In this document: piece by piece, positions 48,101-62,127 of the stretch
How positions within the stretch are numbered: position 1 is the stretch's first letter
How the letters are laid out: each line of letters starts with the position of its first letter
Source: Glandiceps talaboti
Taxonomy: Eukaryota > Hemichordata > Enteropneusta > Spengelidae
NCBI RefSeq assembly: GCF_964340395.1
Contig: NC_135555.1
Location: 18,253,115 to 18,317,114, forward strand
DNA length: 64,000 nt
Direction of reading: 5' to 3'
Program-made: the position numbers and the translations under genes
The notes under the pieces: generated by a model
Told to the model about the DNA's origin: nothing
Databases searched by the model: none
The model's input: only the letters and a program-made list of their open reading frames with translations

Positions 48101-49144
48101 ATTCATAGTCTCTGCTTGTCTTCAAGAAAGTCAATCTCCTTTCCACGTGAAACTGCTATGCGCTAAAACATCTGGCCTGTCAGAAAATGTCTTTGTCACA
48201 CCACGATATCTATATTTCACTCCATGCAATTCATTTCAATTCATTTCAATTTCAATTCAATTTCATTTCAATTTCAAACGAAAACAGCAATCTTCATACT
48301 GTCAATACAAACAGCTGTGATTCACCGTGAGGAATTATTCCCACCACTGCTACCTTGATCATAACATGTAACACGTTAGTCATATATATATCCTATGTAC
48401 TTTAAACTTCACAACTTTTTACCAGCTGTAACGTTGACAGTCTGGTAGTTTTTTTTAGAAAACATCCAGGAGCACCTTGAGAACACGTGAACAACTTCCC
48501 TCGTTATTATACTTTTTTGCTACGAAAGGAAAAAAAAAAGGCAAATAAAAATGACCATGATATGCTGATATACTTTTACACTGATTTAATACCCCAAGCA
48601 CTGCCACAATAAATCTCAACCTCACGATAGTGTTTGTTTGTTTTCACTTCTAAATCACTTGTTTATCTCCAAGTATGGCTTCTCATGTCTAATTTCGGTA
48701 TTTTCAAATTTGTCTTTCGACAAGTCCACACTTTCTCATTACTAAGTCTGATTAGTCTTCAAACAGCTGCTCCATTGTTTGTGTTACTATGACAACATCG
48801 TTCCTCCTGTCTTTATTTTTTTTACACAGTATCATATTCTGTAGTTGATTGTTTTGAACAGACGAAGAAATTTATGATCAAGTTGGGGTTTTTTTTGTCC
48901 ACTTTCTCTTCAAAAATCCACACTATTTCGTATCGGATAGTAAGATTGTGTTGACCTACAAATCCATTGTTTGTTGGTGATTTTAGTTCAACTATTGGCT
49001 GTATTACAACAAATCGTATTAAAAACTCGTTTCCGTTTCTTCAATAGACTGGCATCATCATCATCATCACTGTGTTCAACATTGATGCATACACCATGTT
49101 CATTATTTTATATACAGTATTAAAACTGTCACACTTGCTGTGAT
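45123..49144 (-). other. 3' flank / probable long 3' UTR of the MTG gene
   Basis: AT-rich with poly-T tracts and one tandem array (46745-47170). There is no coding sequence beyond artefact frames. How much is transcribed cannot be told from sequence. Confidence 0.4.
46745..47170. repeat. ~88-bp tandem repeat rich in TGACATCA
   Basis: Four to five units of AATGACATCATCAGTTTGTG, TAGCCACATGCAATGATGTC, ACTAGTTTGCGTAGTCACAA and CCATATGCACAAAAC. Each unit carries TGACATCA and, inverted, TGATGTCA, which are one base from a CRE. The array lies in the presumed 3' UTR of the MTG gene. The open frame through it is an artefact of the repeat. Confidence 0.9.
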
Positions 49145-52100
49145 TTAACGTGAAGACTCCCCACCACTTGCTAGAGCCGGTGTACTTGATCGTGATGCGC
49201 TATTTGCATTGGAACTGGCAGGACTCATTGCGATTGGTGTTGGCGTAGTCGCAGTAACTGTAGCAGTGGTGGTTGTAGGGGTGGTACTGCTGGTGGTACT
49301 GCTGCTGCTGTTGGTGGTGGTAGCGGTGGTGGTAGCAGCGGTGGTGGTGTTGCTGTCCCCGCCTCCTCCTCCTCCTCCGACTTGCTGCTGGGCTTGTACT
49401 TGTGCACACATTCGGTGATGGTTCTCCCAGTCCTTGTGTTGACAGAATGACCCACAATACCTGGCTGTATTGCACCCACTGCACGTCTCGTTGGCCTTGC
49501 GTCCACAGTTCCAGCAACTCTGTGTAGGAGAAGCCTGTGCTAAGTGACCTCATATAGCTAACAACTGGGGGCAGGCAATCTTAAATTATGGCAAGTATGA
49601 TCTGACTTTATGGTGTGGGGGAACGTACACTTTAAAATGATCTATATATTCAGAATGTTTTGAAAATGATACATTATGAGGAGGAAAACTTGAACTTATT
49701 GGAAACAGGTCTGTACTGTTCCGGATTCTGGTATCTATACTTTTGGAGAATTTCACTTCTGAGCGTTTTGAATCAGAGCTGGTAACCTTACATGATATAT
49801 CTATGTAGACAGCAATACCTAATTTGACCATTGCTAAACTTTTTTAGTAAATACTGAAGAAAAATCATGTTGTCCTATTGAACTCCAAACTGTAATTCTT
49901 TCAGTTTTTATATTACTACCCTGAATACAACTAAAAAGGGCCAATAATGTCGATCTCCTGACAAGTTTTCTTGATACTTACTTCGCTTGTATCGTCTTGA
50001 GCATTAAGACTGGTGGTAGCTTCATCATAGGCCTGCTTCTTGGCTTCAGAGACAGCTGTCTCTAACTTAGCCCTTTCTGCTGCTACTAATTCATTGGCTT
50101 TCTGTTCAGCTGCAGCTACTGCTTTCTGGAGCTCAGACACTGCTTGTCGCTTCACCTCATTCACAGCTTCCTCTACAAGAAAACAACGTCCACAGAGATT
50201 AAGTTTTAAGTATTCAGGTTCACCATGGAGGTCATAAGTCAAAGGTCGCAGTAGTGATTACATCGGAGTACACAGTTGATGCCATGCGGTTTTTGCACCT
50301 ATCAGGTCCTCTTTTTAGTAAATTTTCATTTTTTGATAAGTTTTCAAGCCCAGTGTTTGAGTTCCACGTTCTCAGATTAGTGCTATCTTAAAAAAGGACC
50401 AACTTTTTAAACTCAACCAACTATTTCTCACTAAAATTCCGAAAACTCATCTCTAACTGATTGTCATCCTTGCTCTATTTCAACACTAGGTGGCGCTATA
50501 TATTTGGAAAGATCTACCAATCACACCACAAAAACTCCATCATAATTACCTGCTCTCCGTTTGACTTCTGACACCCTGTCTTCCGTCTGTCTGATTGTAT
50601 GCGCCATCATTTCTCCGGCGCGTTTCTTCATATCGTGTTCTGCACCCTCTGCATGTCGGCGTACCCATAATGCCAGCTCCTCTCTGTCTTGTAGACTTCG
50701 CTGATGTAACACAGCTATTGCACGTTTCGTCTTCTCTACCATACCCATAATGCACTGCAGCATCTGTAACATGAATACGGTCATACTGGTATCAGTAAAT
50801 TGGTGGGCGTGATTTTCTTGACTGAGTTCCTGATCAACACTTTACGTTAGTTTCAGACCATTGGTAGTTATAAACACGTTCATTTGCATACTTGATATTC
50901 AATAACAATACAATATCTTTCTGCAAACTTTTTAAAAATTGAAAACCATAAAAAGACATCCAGACAAACGGAACTTCTAATAAAGATGAGAGAGACTCGT
51001 ATTCACTAGTGAATTTGTACGAAGTACCCAAGTAATGTGCACGACGAACGATGTGTTCCGCAAGCATACACTTACCGTATCGACATGTTTCCAATCATCT
51101 TCTACCCTATCATCAAACGCTGAATACTCGGATGACGTATGCACTGAATCACGGCCATGAAGTGCTCCACCACCTAGACGACACAAAAAAATGACCAAAT
51201 TACACACTTAGTTCAACTGTCGTTACATCTAACCACTGTTATCCTAGGTAAATATAGAATATTGAGAATTTTCAAACTCGTTCCAATTGTTCTTTTCAAT
51301 TCGCAATGTGGACAAGGACACAAATAAATACGTTTGATAATAACCAAATTGACATTAGTTGAATTAATGTAACATATGTGACAACAAACAACATTGACAC
51401 ACTGCAACCTTGGCCTGACCTGAAATAATCATTTTATGAGGTAGGCATTAAGTCTTAGATTTTAATCATGCAATTATTTCTATACTGATGGGTTTTATCT
51501 GATGGTCATAAATTCGGGGATTAATATACTGTAGGGACTTCACATTGACCTAACAACAGATGTTGCATTTGGACACGGTTGTGTTGACTCCCAACAGAAA
51601 ACGTACTTTTGTACGTACGACTTTTACAAATGAAAACATACCATTTCAAAATTTTACAATTCACATTATTTTTACCACCCTCTAAAAAAAAAAAAAAATA
51701 TTTGAAAAACATACTGTAATGACTTTGTAGAATTGTTATCAAGCTAGGGAGATTTAGTTTGGGTTAGGGACCCCTAACATACATCAGAATTAATACCATC
51801 TTAAATGTTTTCTCCAGTGACGAAATGATCCCCTTCAATTTAGTGTTTTGCGGTATTTTTCTGTACTTTTGATTATCATGTTGAAAAAAAAGTGCCAATA
51901 TTTGCTCGTTCCAAAGTTCGGAAAATGCAGAGATTTTCATCTATCTTGAAAGTTTTTGACAGGTGAAAGTGTGCACTGAACCACTTCAGCCACAGCAAAG
52001 TATATAAAACAATATTAGCGTTCATTAGATAAAAAGCAAACACATCTGTGTAAACAGAAATCCAACCTACCACCACCAACTGAATGATGCCTTTCTCTAT

Positions 52101-55100
52101 CTCTTTCATATCGCATCTCTCTCATTTCCCGTTCCCGGAGTTCTCGTTCCCGTATTTCCCTCTCTCTCAGTTCTCTTTCCCTCATTTCCCTGGCGTGGGC
52201 TAGGTCTTCAATCCTGATAGGGTGCGGAACGGTAGGATGGTGATTCATACTACCACTAGGGCTGGTTCTACTTGCATTGCTTGGACTGACAGTACAGTGA
52301 CGTTTAGCCATGTGTTGCTCCTGGAGTGAATCCCTGCCATTTTCTTTTGGTGTTGTACTAACCCTGTCAGGTCAAAAATAACAACGTTGGTGTTAAATCT
52401 GGTAAAAATGCAAAACCACACACGGATGGTTCCTGTGTCATTTTACCTGGTTCCCACACATATAGACTCTATGTGAAACCCCTTTCTGTTACCGAGGTTC
52501 CCCAACCTTAGCAAAAACACTGTTACCCCGGTAACACATTTTACTCTAGAACTAGGTTCTACAAAATTTCGAGTCCTCCCTCTCTCTAACACGAGGACCC
52601 TTTTATAAATCATCACAAAGACATTGCTAACAGATTTTCTCGTTCACTTTTTTGCACCTATAGTTTAATCTAGTTTCAGCTACTTCTGAAATAGTAACGA
52701 TATTGTAATACTATATTACAAACATCATATATACCTAATACATGTACTTTTAAACAATTTATTTGCATTTTCTGAATTTTTTTTTTTACATCACTACTTC
52801 CTGACTTAAATACACCAACAATTTGTTGTGTTCAAAGTATGTACAAACTATATACAGAACCCAGGTATTGCACTTTTTAGTTTTCTTACACATTTGTGCT
52901 GGTATATGTTTGTCCATACATGTTTTCTGTTCTTGTACAATGCCCAGAGTATAGCAACCTAACACAAATAGAACCAAAACAAAAGAAAAAGTCCATACAA
53001 AACTCCCAAATCAGACGAAGATTTATGCAAGTGGTTGGAACAAGTTATAACGTTTTAACAGGTTTCAACAGGTCTGTGCAAGTCTAGCGAGTTGTTTCAT
53101 GTACTGTTTTGCAAATCAAACATACGTTTCACCCTATCTCATATATTTTAGTCTTCATGAACAATACTTGCACGATATTCACACACAAAAAAACTTCATG
53201 TATTTTTATACATCTATTTTATACACGTCTATCATGAATTTTAAAACGTTTTTTTTTTTGTGTGTGTGCAAATGTTTAACAACTCCTTAGTAAATTTCAT
53301 ACAGCCATCTGGTCACACGTAATTTGATGTCAGTATTTTATTCTTATATACAAGACTGTGAGACAGGAAAACTGGTAATGTTATGTAAATTCTAACAGCC
53401 AGGTGGATTTGACTGGAAGTGGATTTTTTTTTCTACGGGATATTGTTATCACAGGTTTACAGCATTTCAATGCAAAAAACATCTGTTTTATGATTGCGTG
53501 ATCAAGATCCGTAGTTGACAGTTCAAAATGTTTCCAATTTACTGTTCCAAAGTAACGATATTGTACTGTTTGTGTTATGATTCATTTTGGACTGGAATAA
53601 TAATTTTGCTAGTTCAATTACCGTATATTAATACAGTTTTGGTACAAAATAACCACAACCCGATTTCTGCATCTACTACACCTCACAACCTAGCCCTATA
53701 CCACCCCTGTATGTCTACAATGGTACAAACTATACATTAGAAAACAATAGGAACAGACCAAAATATAGGAGTTGGAGGAGGGTGTCGGTTATTTACCTGT
53801 CTGGTGTTCTCCGTTTGCCATTTTCGTTGACTTCCATGAGAATATCGGACGAGTCCACCGGTGATGCTTTGGTGTCTAGCAATAAATGTTCGTGCTGGCT
53901 GTAATACTGGTGGGGTGTCATTTTAGCCATGCGAGCACAGTGCATCAATTCCCGTTGCAGCAAAGGTAGATTTGCCTGCAATATTAATATTTATACAGAG
54001 AGGTTTGTCATTTTACTTAAACTGTTGTGTATTCAAGTTTTGCACTCAATTCTAATTCTGCTTAGGATCACATTAGTACATTTTCGGAACAGAGTAAAGA
54101 ATTCTATTTGACTTGATTTAAAGTGGCCATATGGATGAGGATTGGGTATTTATTTTGGATTTTTAATTCATAAAACAATTTTCTCATGGCTTCCTACGTG
54201 AATAATCAATGTGAAACAACATATGCCAAAGTCCTCGTCTGTAATGTAACTCAATATATTGCAAAAGATTAATAAATGTGAAAAATGTACAATGTACAAC
54301 TTTTTACAATTATAAATTAAAACTCCAAAATTATTACCCAATCCTCATCCATATGGCCACTTTAAAACTGTATATTTCAATACACTAGATGTAGACATCA
54401 TATGAAATCTGAATAACTTGATATTTTTATTTCATTGTTTGCAATATCCATGAGACGCAGAAACCCAAAAGATGTGACTGAATGTGTGTAGAACACCATT
54501 GTAAAATTGCTGACAACAGCGGTATTTTTAGGTTCTGAAACTATATAAAAGCATGTCTATTTTTTTCCAAAAATTCCCCCCCCCCAAAAAAAAAAACAAT
54601 AAAAAAATAAATAAATAATACAAATTCTTATGAGGAATCAAAAAAATGGAAGACAGAGCATAAAACTTTCTCGTTAATGCTCGTGGCTACATTCCTTTCA
54701 AACATCAATTTATAAAACATTCACAAATTTTTTTTTGACAAAAAATGACAAAAAATGACTTCTCTTGCCATTGATTGTCAGAAACACGTTGAACAGGAAA
54801 TCCAGGTGCTATGGTAATGTCCAAAATTAAGCACTATTTTCATTGACTCAATAAAATGAAACACTTTGCCTTGCAAACAGTCTAGGAAATTCTCTACTCA
54901 CCTTTAAAAATGGGATAACAAAAGGTCTAAGAGGAAAATTAGTGGCTTCCTGTAGCTTATTGTGAAACTCTTCTACTGATAGTTGGTTATTCTGAAAGAG
55001 AAGAGAAGTGATACTGAAATCCAGACTTGCGCAATAATTGGATGACATGACATGAGAATCCTGTTCAAATGAAGCCAGGAAACGATCTCTCTGCACTTTA

Positions 55101-57818
55101 TTGTTCGGTGTTTTCCCCTTTTCTCTGTATGGGTGTTATGAACATGTTGGCATGTAACACCTGGAGTTGTATTGAGTTCATTTCACTTTTGGCATTTTTT
55201 CAAGTTTCCTCTCTGCAAAACACGCCATAGCTAGTATACTTTCGATATGTACTTGGAAACTCAAAATATGATTGAGGAATTTATTTGCTTTCATTCAAAT
55301 CTTTCCTGCCACCTGGAGTTTGTGTGACATTTCATTTCATTTCATTTTGGCATTCTTTCAGGTTTTCTTTGTCAAAAACACACCATATATTTTGACATGT
55401 ACTTGGAAACTCCACAAAAATATGATTTTAAAAATAAAATTTAGAAATTAATTAATTAATCTATTTATTCATTTATTTAGGATTTAAAAATATAATTTAG
55501 AAATTTATTTACTTTATAACAATTCTTTCAAATCATTCCTAACAGCTGGACTTGTATGACAGTTCACTACACTTTGGCACTATTTCAAAATTCAAGATTT
55601 TTGTTTTTTCAACACACACCCCATACATTGTACTTGCATTTGGGCATAAAATATTTATTTCATAATTTATTTATTTGACAATTACTAATATTCCCAGCCC
55701 GTCCCAACACCCTAAATTACATGCACGTGTGTTCATTCATTTTGACATCATTTCAAGTTTTGTTTCTGCAAAACATATTGTATAATTTGATATATACTTG
55801 CATATGGAATAAAATACTTTTATTTCAGAATATATTTGCCCTGACAATTAATACTGAAACCCTTCCTAACACCTGGAATTGTAGGAGTTCATTCACATTG
55901 GTATTATTTCAAGTTTTCTCTTTTCAAAATATACCCTATACTTTGATATGTATACAAGCATATGCAATCAAAAAATGATTTCAAAATGTTCTCAATTTTG
56001 ACGACTTTTTTTGTTTTTGCTAACTCACTCCTCTATTTGCCAACCAGATACTAATTTTTTTATCTATTAGACCTTTCCCTTTCACCTTACTGAACTCTCT
56101 CCTCTGTATACTAACCACTGACCTTTTTTACTTACCAACACCCCTCCCCCTTTTAACCCCCCCTCCCCCAATTTTGTTCACTCTTCTATTCTACACACTA
56201 AATACATCACCACAGCACTGCACACATCTGTTACTTTTAAAACCCTGGTATTTGTGGTGTTTATTTATAGACAAAAATGATGCACCATGGAACAGACGGG
56301 TATGACATGTAAACCGTTGCTGTGTATACAGTTGTGTAGAGACAATACACACAGCACTGGTAAAAAATTACATATCATCAATGCACTTGTAGTCAAAAGG
56401 CCAGGGCAGTTGAACAAAAGCCACACAGAAAAAAACCCTGGTACATTAGAACCAAACATAGAAACTTGATTGAATAGAGAGGGACGATATTCTGAGAGAT
56501 AAACACAGAGTTCAGCTGGTACCTAATTGTGTATGTATGTATGTATGTATGTATAGACAAACCTCTACTGTGGAGACAAGTAACAACATACTGCTGGTAC
56601 ACCAAACAACTACACCCGTGTCCTTGACTAGCACAAAAGGATGATGGGTAAAAACAAGGTGCAATTATTAGTCAGTTTGTTTGCAACCTATTTTGGTAAT
56701 TTTCTCAAAAGTCCGCTAGGAAAGTGATGGTATGAGGTACTCAATACATATCTGGTAATACGGGTGTCAACATGTTCAAATAATGTTCCCTTTTGTTGAC
56801 CACTAACACACATACATGATACACGATTAATTTTTAAGTTCATTTCAAACTCTATGCCATCTGTTTACTTCAACGTCTCAATTGTTCAGCAAATAAAGAG
56901 GACCATATTGTTTCTTATATATTTTCACACAGTTCCTGAAATTTTGCTACCAAAAAAAAAAAAAAAAGCTGGTGCAAATGGTATGAGGTCACTTACAAAT
57001 GTTACTGAACTCAGCACTAGTATTAAGTGAGATACACAAATTGATGATGACAATAGCTGGTATGTTTAGCACATGACTAGGTCCCCCTGGTGTCAATACT
57101 GCAATGCATTGTGGGCGAAAATCATCAACAAAGAGCTGGTACTTTTTGGAGACCTTATGTTTTGGATGACTGAATAAAATCAAGGAAGCATGGCTTTATA
57201 TGTAAATGGACTTGTTTGTGGGACACGTACACTGGTAGAGTTGGTCAATACTGGCCATGTGGTTATCACAAGGGCAGGGCAGGTTGGTCAAACAGATTAG
57301 ATGCACTGGTACCAACACAATCTACCCACCCACCCATCTTTGTTTGTTAGTTTGTTGTTACAGTAGTTCTTTCCTCATTTAAAGTAGGCAACACGTAAAC
57401 AATTTTCATGAAGAATGTGTCAGAAAAAAACAAAAACATTTTGAATATTTGTTTCAGTTTTTCAAGTAAATTGGACACATTTTTGGAGGATAAAAAAAAT
57501 TAGGTGAATTTGAAAATGAGTGTTGATAATTCTACCTGTTGTAGTTGTAAATACATAAATCTACATCAATACTACAGAGAAATATAACACTCACCACTAG
57601 TGCCATGACCAGACTGCGGACTCTCTCGCCGATCTCCGGTGAGATGTCTGTCCCAAACTGCTGCAGTGTGGTCAAAAACCTCTTCAATTTACTGAGCTGC
57701 CTCGCACCACAGGCTGGTGGCAACTCTTGGCTGGCATTGACTGAATTGACCATGGCGCCTGGTGGAGATAGGGTTCCATTCACACTGGTTGGTGAGTGTA
57801 AACCGTTCACTACAGAAC
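49145..57818 (-). CDS. ETO/MTG-family transcriptional corepressor (5' part not found)
   Basis: Eight exons, all joined in compatible phase, encode the four conserved NHR regions of the CBFA2T/RUNX1T1 family. In protein order: TAFH/NHR1 (57818 to 53797), Pro/Ser and Arg-Glu-rich linker, NHR2 oligomerisation helix (51173 to 50550), NHR3 (to 49982) and the MYND zinc finger/NHR4 (49519 to 49145). Similarity to vertebrate proteins is near-verbatim in NHR1 and NHR4. These proteins do not bind DNA themselves. They bridge transcription factors to HDAC/NCoR complexes in the nucleus; the Drosophila member is nervy. N-terminal exons are upstream of 57818, in or beyond the window. No defect is visible. 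Confidence 0.95.
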
Positions 57819-60800
57819 CTACAAAAATACAGAAAAAAAACCCCCAGAAATTAAACCATGATTCTCTTTCTCTGCATACAAAACTGATAAAGATATCAAA
57901 AAGCAAAAATGCTAAAAATTTCAACTACGTTCCTCTTCTCAAAACTACACATACAAAAAAGGTGAAACTCGAAAAAAATAAATAAAACTTACATTGTACT
58001 GTCTTCAATGAGGTACAAAAAGAACAGTAACGTTACAAATACGAGAAAAGCTCATCAGTTTTCCAAATAAGAAAAATTAGAAAATTATTTATTTTTTAAA
58101 AAAAAATAAAACAATTACAGGAAATTCTAACTTACATTTCACTATGCATTGTACAAGATTCTTGGGTTTAAAGCAAGGCATAATCTAAACCAGACACTTG
58201 CACTGTTTTCAAACATCCAAATGTTAGTTTTACACAATCCTAACCTGTTGTTTAGTTTTTATTCAACTATGCAATGTTGCTAGGTGTCGAGTTCATATCC
58301 CAGACTTGTTCAAAAACCAATTTATTTCTAAATAATTATAGTTTAATTAGAAATCTGTAATCGGCATAACTTTAAGACACGTGGCAGTATACAGGTTATG
58401 AATATGCAAATTTTTTCAAATTTTAGATTTATTATTTCTGCTGGTTAATAAACTCACTGAATCACACATACATACATACATACATACATACATATGGGGG
58501 CTGTGATGTGGATCTGTTATACGGATCATAAAATTCCTATTAACTTTCACTAGCTCTGATATACATTGCATGTTTTCATTTTTTGTCCTTGTTCACATTA
58601 ATTATCTGTTTGTCTTTTGTCACGACCACAAGTTTGTAGGTTTCAATTATCGTTAATTTCACAAAGCAAGGTAGTATCGGAACACCGAAGTACCAGCATT
58701 AGTAGGATGTCGCGTGAGGGGAGATCATTGCCAGTCATGTTTCAAAAGATGGTCTTACCATGCAAGGAATCTACTGCCCCTATGTAAATCTGAGTGATGT
58801 CCCCATGGACACAATACCCCCTATTACTGTGTCATTCACACCACATAATTAACCCGGCATTGTTCTTGCAACCATTGAGATTACAGTTTGACACATTGCT
58901 TCTGAAATGTTACAAGGCTGATTATCATATGTGAGGATTTCTTTGTACAGTGATTGATCAAGGAACAGACAGTCTATAGACACCAAATCGCTGTCTGTAT
59001 AAATGCCTCTATCTAAAATAAACCATGGTATGTGTGATAAATCAATGTCACATGACAAATTAACACCTTTATAGTATCACCATTCAACCATATTTCCTAT
59101 CATTTTAAAACACTTGGTTTCTCAAAATCAGAAGAAAACTGAAAATCAATGCATAAGTTATAAAGTAACATCAACAAGAACACTGTCTAAAGTTGCATAA
59201 TTTTTCCTTTTCTGATGATGACATTTACATAATCCAATATACTGTTTCAAGCCACAATTTTTTTATTTTAAGATTACATATCCTGTTTTTATGATCAGAT
59301 TTGTTCAGAGTGAAAGTTTTTTTTCTTCCTGTTAGGTTCCAAAACTGAAAGTTAGTGACTTGTGTACCATATGTTGGCTCGTCACGTCACATCACGTATT
59401 GTTTGGCTGGAAGTGTTTAGCAGTATTAAAAAGTGACTTGTACTTCCCTTCCTAGTAGTAAACACTATTTTTACAGCTGTTGAACAGAAATTGCTGTACG
59501 ATCCAAACATCATATTATCAGTGGTTGACAATTAAAACTGGCGTTGAAGGTGCCAGAAAATAATGTGCCATGATATATCATTTTTTTTAAAACATGTTTT
59601 GTAGTACATATTATACAGTTTCAAGACATTTTCTGACCAAAATTTAGAAACATCTCTGCAATTTGCAAACTGTACAGTTTCACCATTCATAGTTACTAGA
59701 GACCGATAACAACAAAAACATGGCATATATTGTACAAACCTACATATTAACTGTGGAGAACAAAAAAACTGTTCAATTTACCAGATTACTCCTACTAACT
59801 ACATGTGCAAGAAATCCTAAAAATCTTAGTGAAAACACGCACTGCGTATTGTGAACAAACCTATACATATAACTGCCATGATCAACTTGCCTGAAGCTTC
59901 TCTACATCGATTACAAAATATATTGCCTCATTATATAACAAACACCAAATCATACCTAATAATCCATTCGACTTAAAATAGGTTCTGTTCATAATACTTC
60001 TCTCTTTTCACTTTTTTTTCTCCCCTACAATTCTGTCGTCACTCAAACCTTGGTTTATTATTTACTTGCTACATGCATGTTATACTAAACTTTGATAGCA
60101 GATGCTGTCGCTGCTGCCACCACCACCGCTGCTGCCGCCGTTGTCGACAGACTTGGCCAAATGCAGGTGTTCATGCCATCAATTAAAAATAAAGTAACTA
60201 TAGAAGCACAGAAAAGTTTCCTACCCAGCTATCATTTATATGATGAGTTTGAATTATTTATACCTAATTATGGAATGGAACGAGTGCTTTCTATCACCTG
60301 CAAGCAACATAAAAATTAAACGATAACCGTAGCAACAAAAGAAATCTATAATTTTCACCACAACGAAAATATTACATGTATTCACAAACTAAACATATTT
60401 CAAATCAAAAATGAAATCATGTGAAATAATTCTAAAAAAAAAAAAGAATTTCAAAGTCGACTATTATTTAATATTTTTTCCCGTTGCTCCCACATTTTAA
60501 CGACATCTTTTAGTATTAACAACCATCCTGTATCGACGACAACTTTTTCAAGTGACATTCACTTCCTCACAGTCGTTGCCTCGAACAAAACATTACGATA
60601 AAACCTTTCCAGAAATCCTGATAACTATCAACGGAATAATCGAAACGTTTATTCAGCTGAACTTCTTTCAACAAAAAAATTGTTATCAAACCTGTCCTTT
60701 TTTTCAAAATTCCCCAAATGGGTGACGACTTTTACATATACAAGAAAACAGCTGCATGACACAAAATTGCATCATTTGATACAAATATGAATAAATGAAT

Positions 60801-62003
60801 AAAAAAAATGTCGAATATATTTCCCCCTAGTGTACTAAATATCAGGAAAAAAAATTGATACTATTTATATTGGATAGTTTACAGCTGTATGTGTTAGTAA
60901 TAGGTGGGTTAATATTTTTCTTTTCAATTGTTGAATTATTTGTTCTTTAGACACCATACGTAAGACCAGTTGGTGATATTTCCTATGGGAACTAAGCTTG
61001 CATGGACATGCTGTTTCTCATTGTGTCCACACTGAATGCAATCAAAATTACCACAGCTATCCTAAATAGTATTTTGGGGGACAAATCAATTTTCTCCTTT
61101 TTGTGCCCCAGCTAATTTCATGCAAATATATGTAAATTTATTCAAATAACAGTTCTGCCTCTAAATACAATGCATTGTACATAACTATTTGTGGACTTAG
61201 GAAACTAATTTTTTCAATTCTTTTTTTTTTAAATTTTCAAATCAAATTCCTCATGGATTAGACAACAATATTTAAATCTATTTATTGTCTATCATTTATT
61301 ACTTATTTTAGTGTATTTTTTGTTACCATAATATTTCACTGTTGTTAAATTTTCCCAACTATTTTCTAGAGTTTAAGAATTTTTTGTGCTTAATTACTTG
61401 CTTTTGTCTTCTTTTTTTGCCTTCTGAAAATCTACTTTTGCATTGAATAATTTTCTTACTTGATCATTACATATATTGTCAACAAAAATGACATTTTTAT
61501 AGAAGTTTATAAAAATGTGATCAAAATCCGTCATTTTCAGAGTTGTTGAAAAATCATCGCATTTTCGTCCCTTCTGTCTTGTCTGTATATAAATAGAATT
61601 CAACCCTTCAACAGTTTTAACCTGCCAGCATATATCGAACATTTTATTATGACCCCAAACATCTTGCCCTCTTCTTTCCACTTTGGATAAATCTAGAGAA
61701 CCTCCCTAAAAAAATACTGGTACAATGTCCATTAGGTTAAAAAAAGACCAGTGTACACTTACAAATGACTTACTTATAAGTTACATACTATTTAGATGCT
61801 ATGTGTAACTAATATCACACTTACCCTGCTAAAAGAATTCTTCAGATTTATATTCTTGCACATTTTATTTTCAACATTTAGGTTTTTGAGTTTTTGCATG
61901 TTATACTTCAACTTTCACAGCACATATCTCATGATAAAAGAAGGATATCTATTTCAAAGCTGATTTAATCTCAACACAAAATAACCTTTTTTGATCCCCC
62001 CCC

Positions 62004-62127
<124 letters not shown>
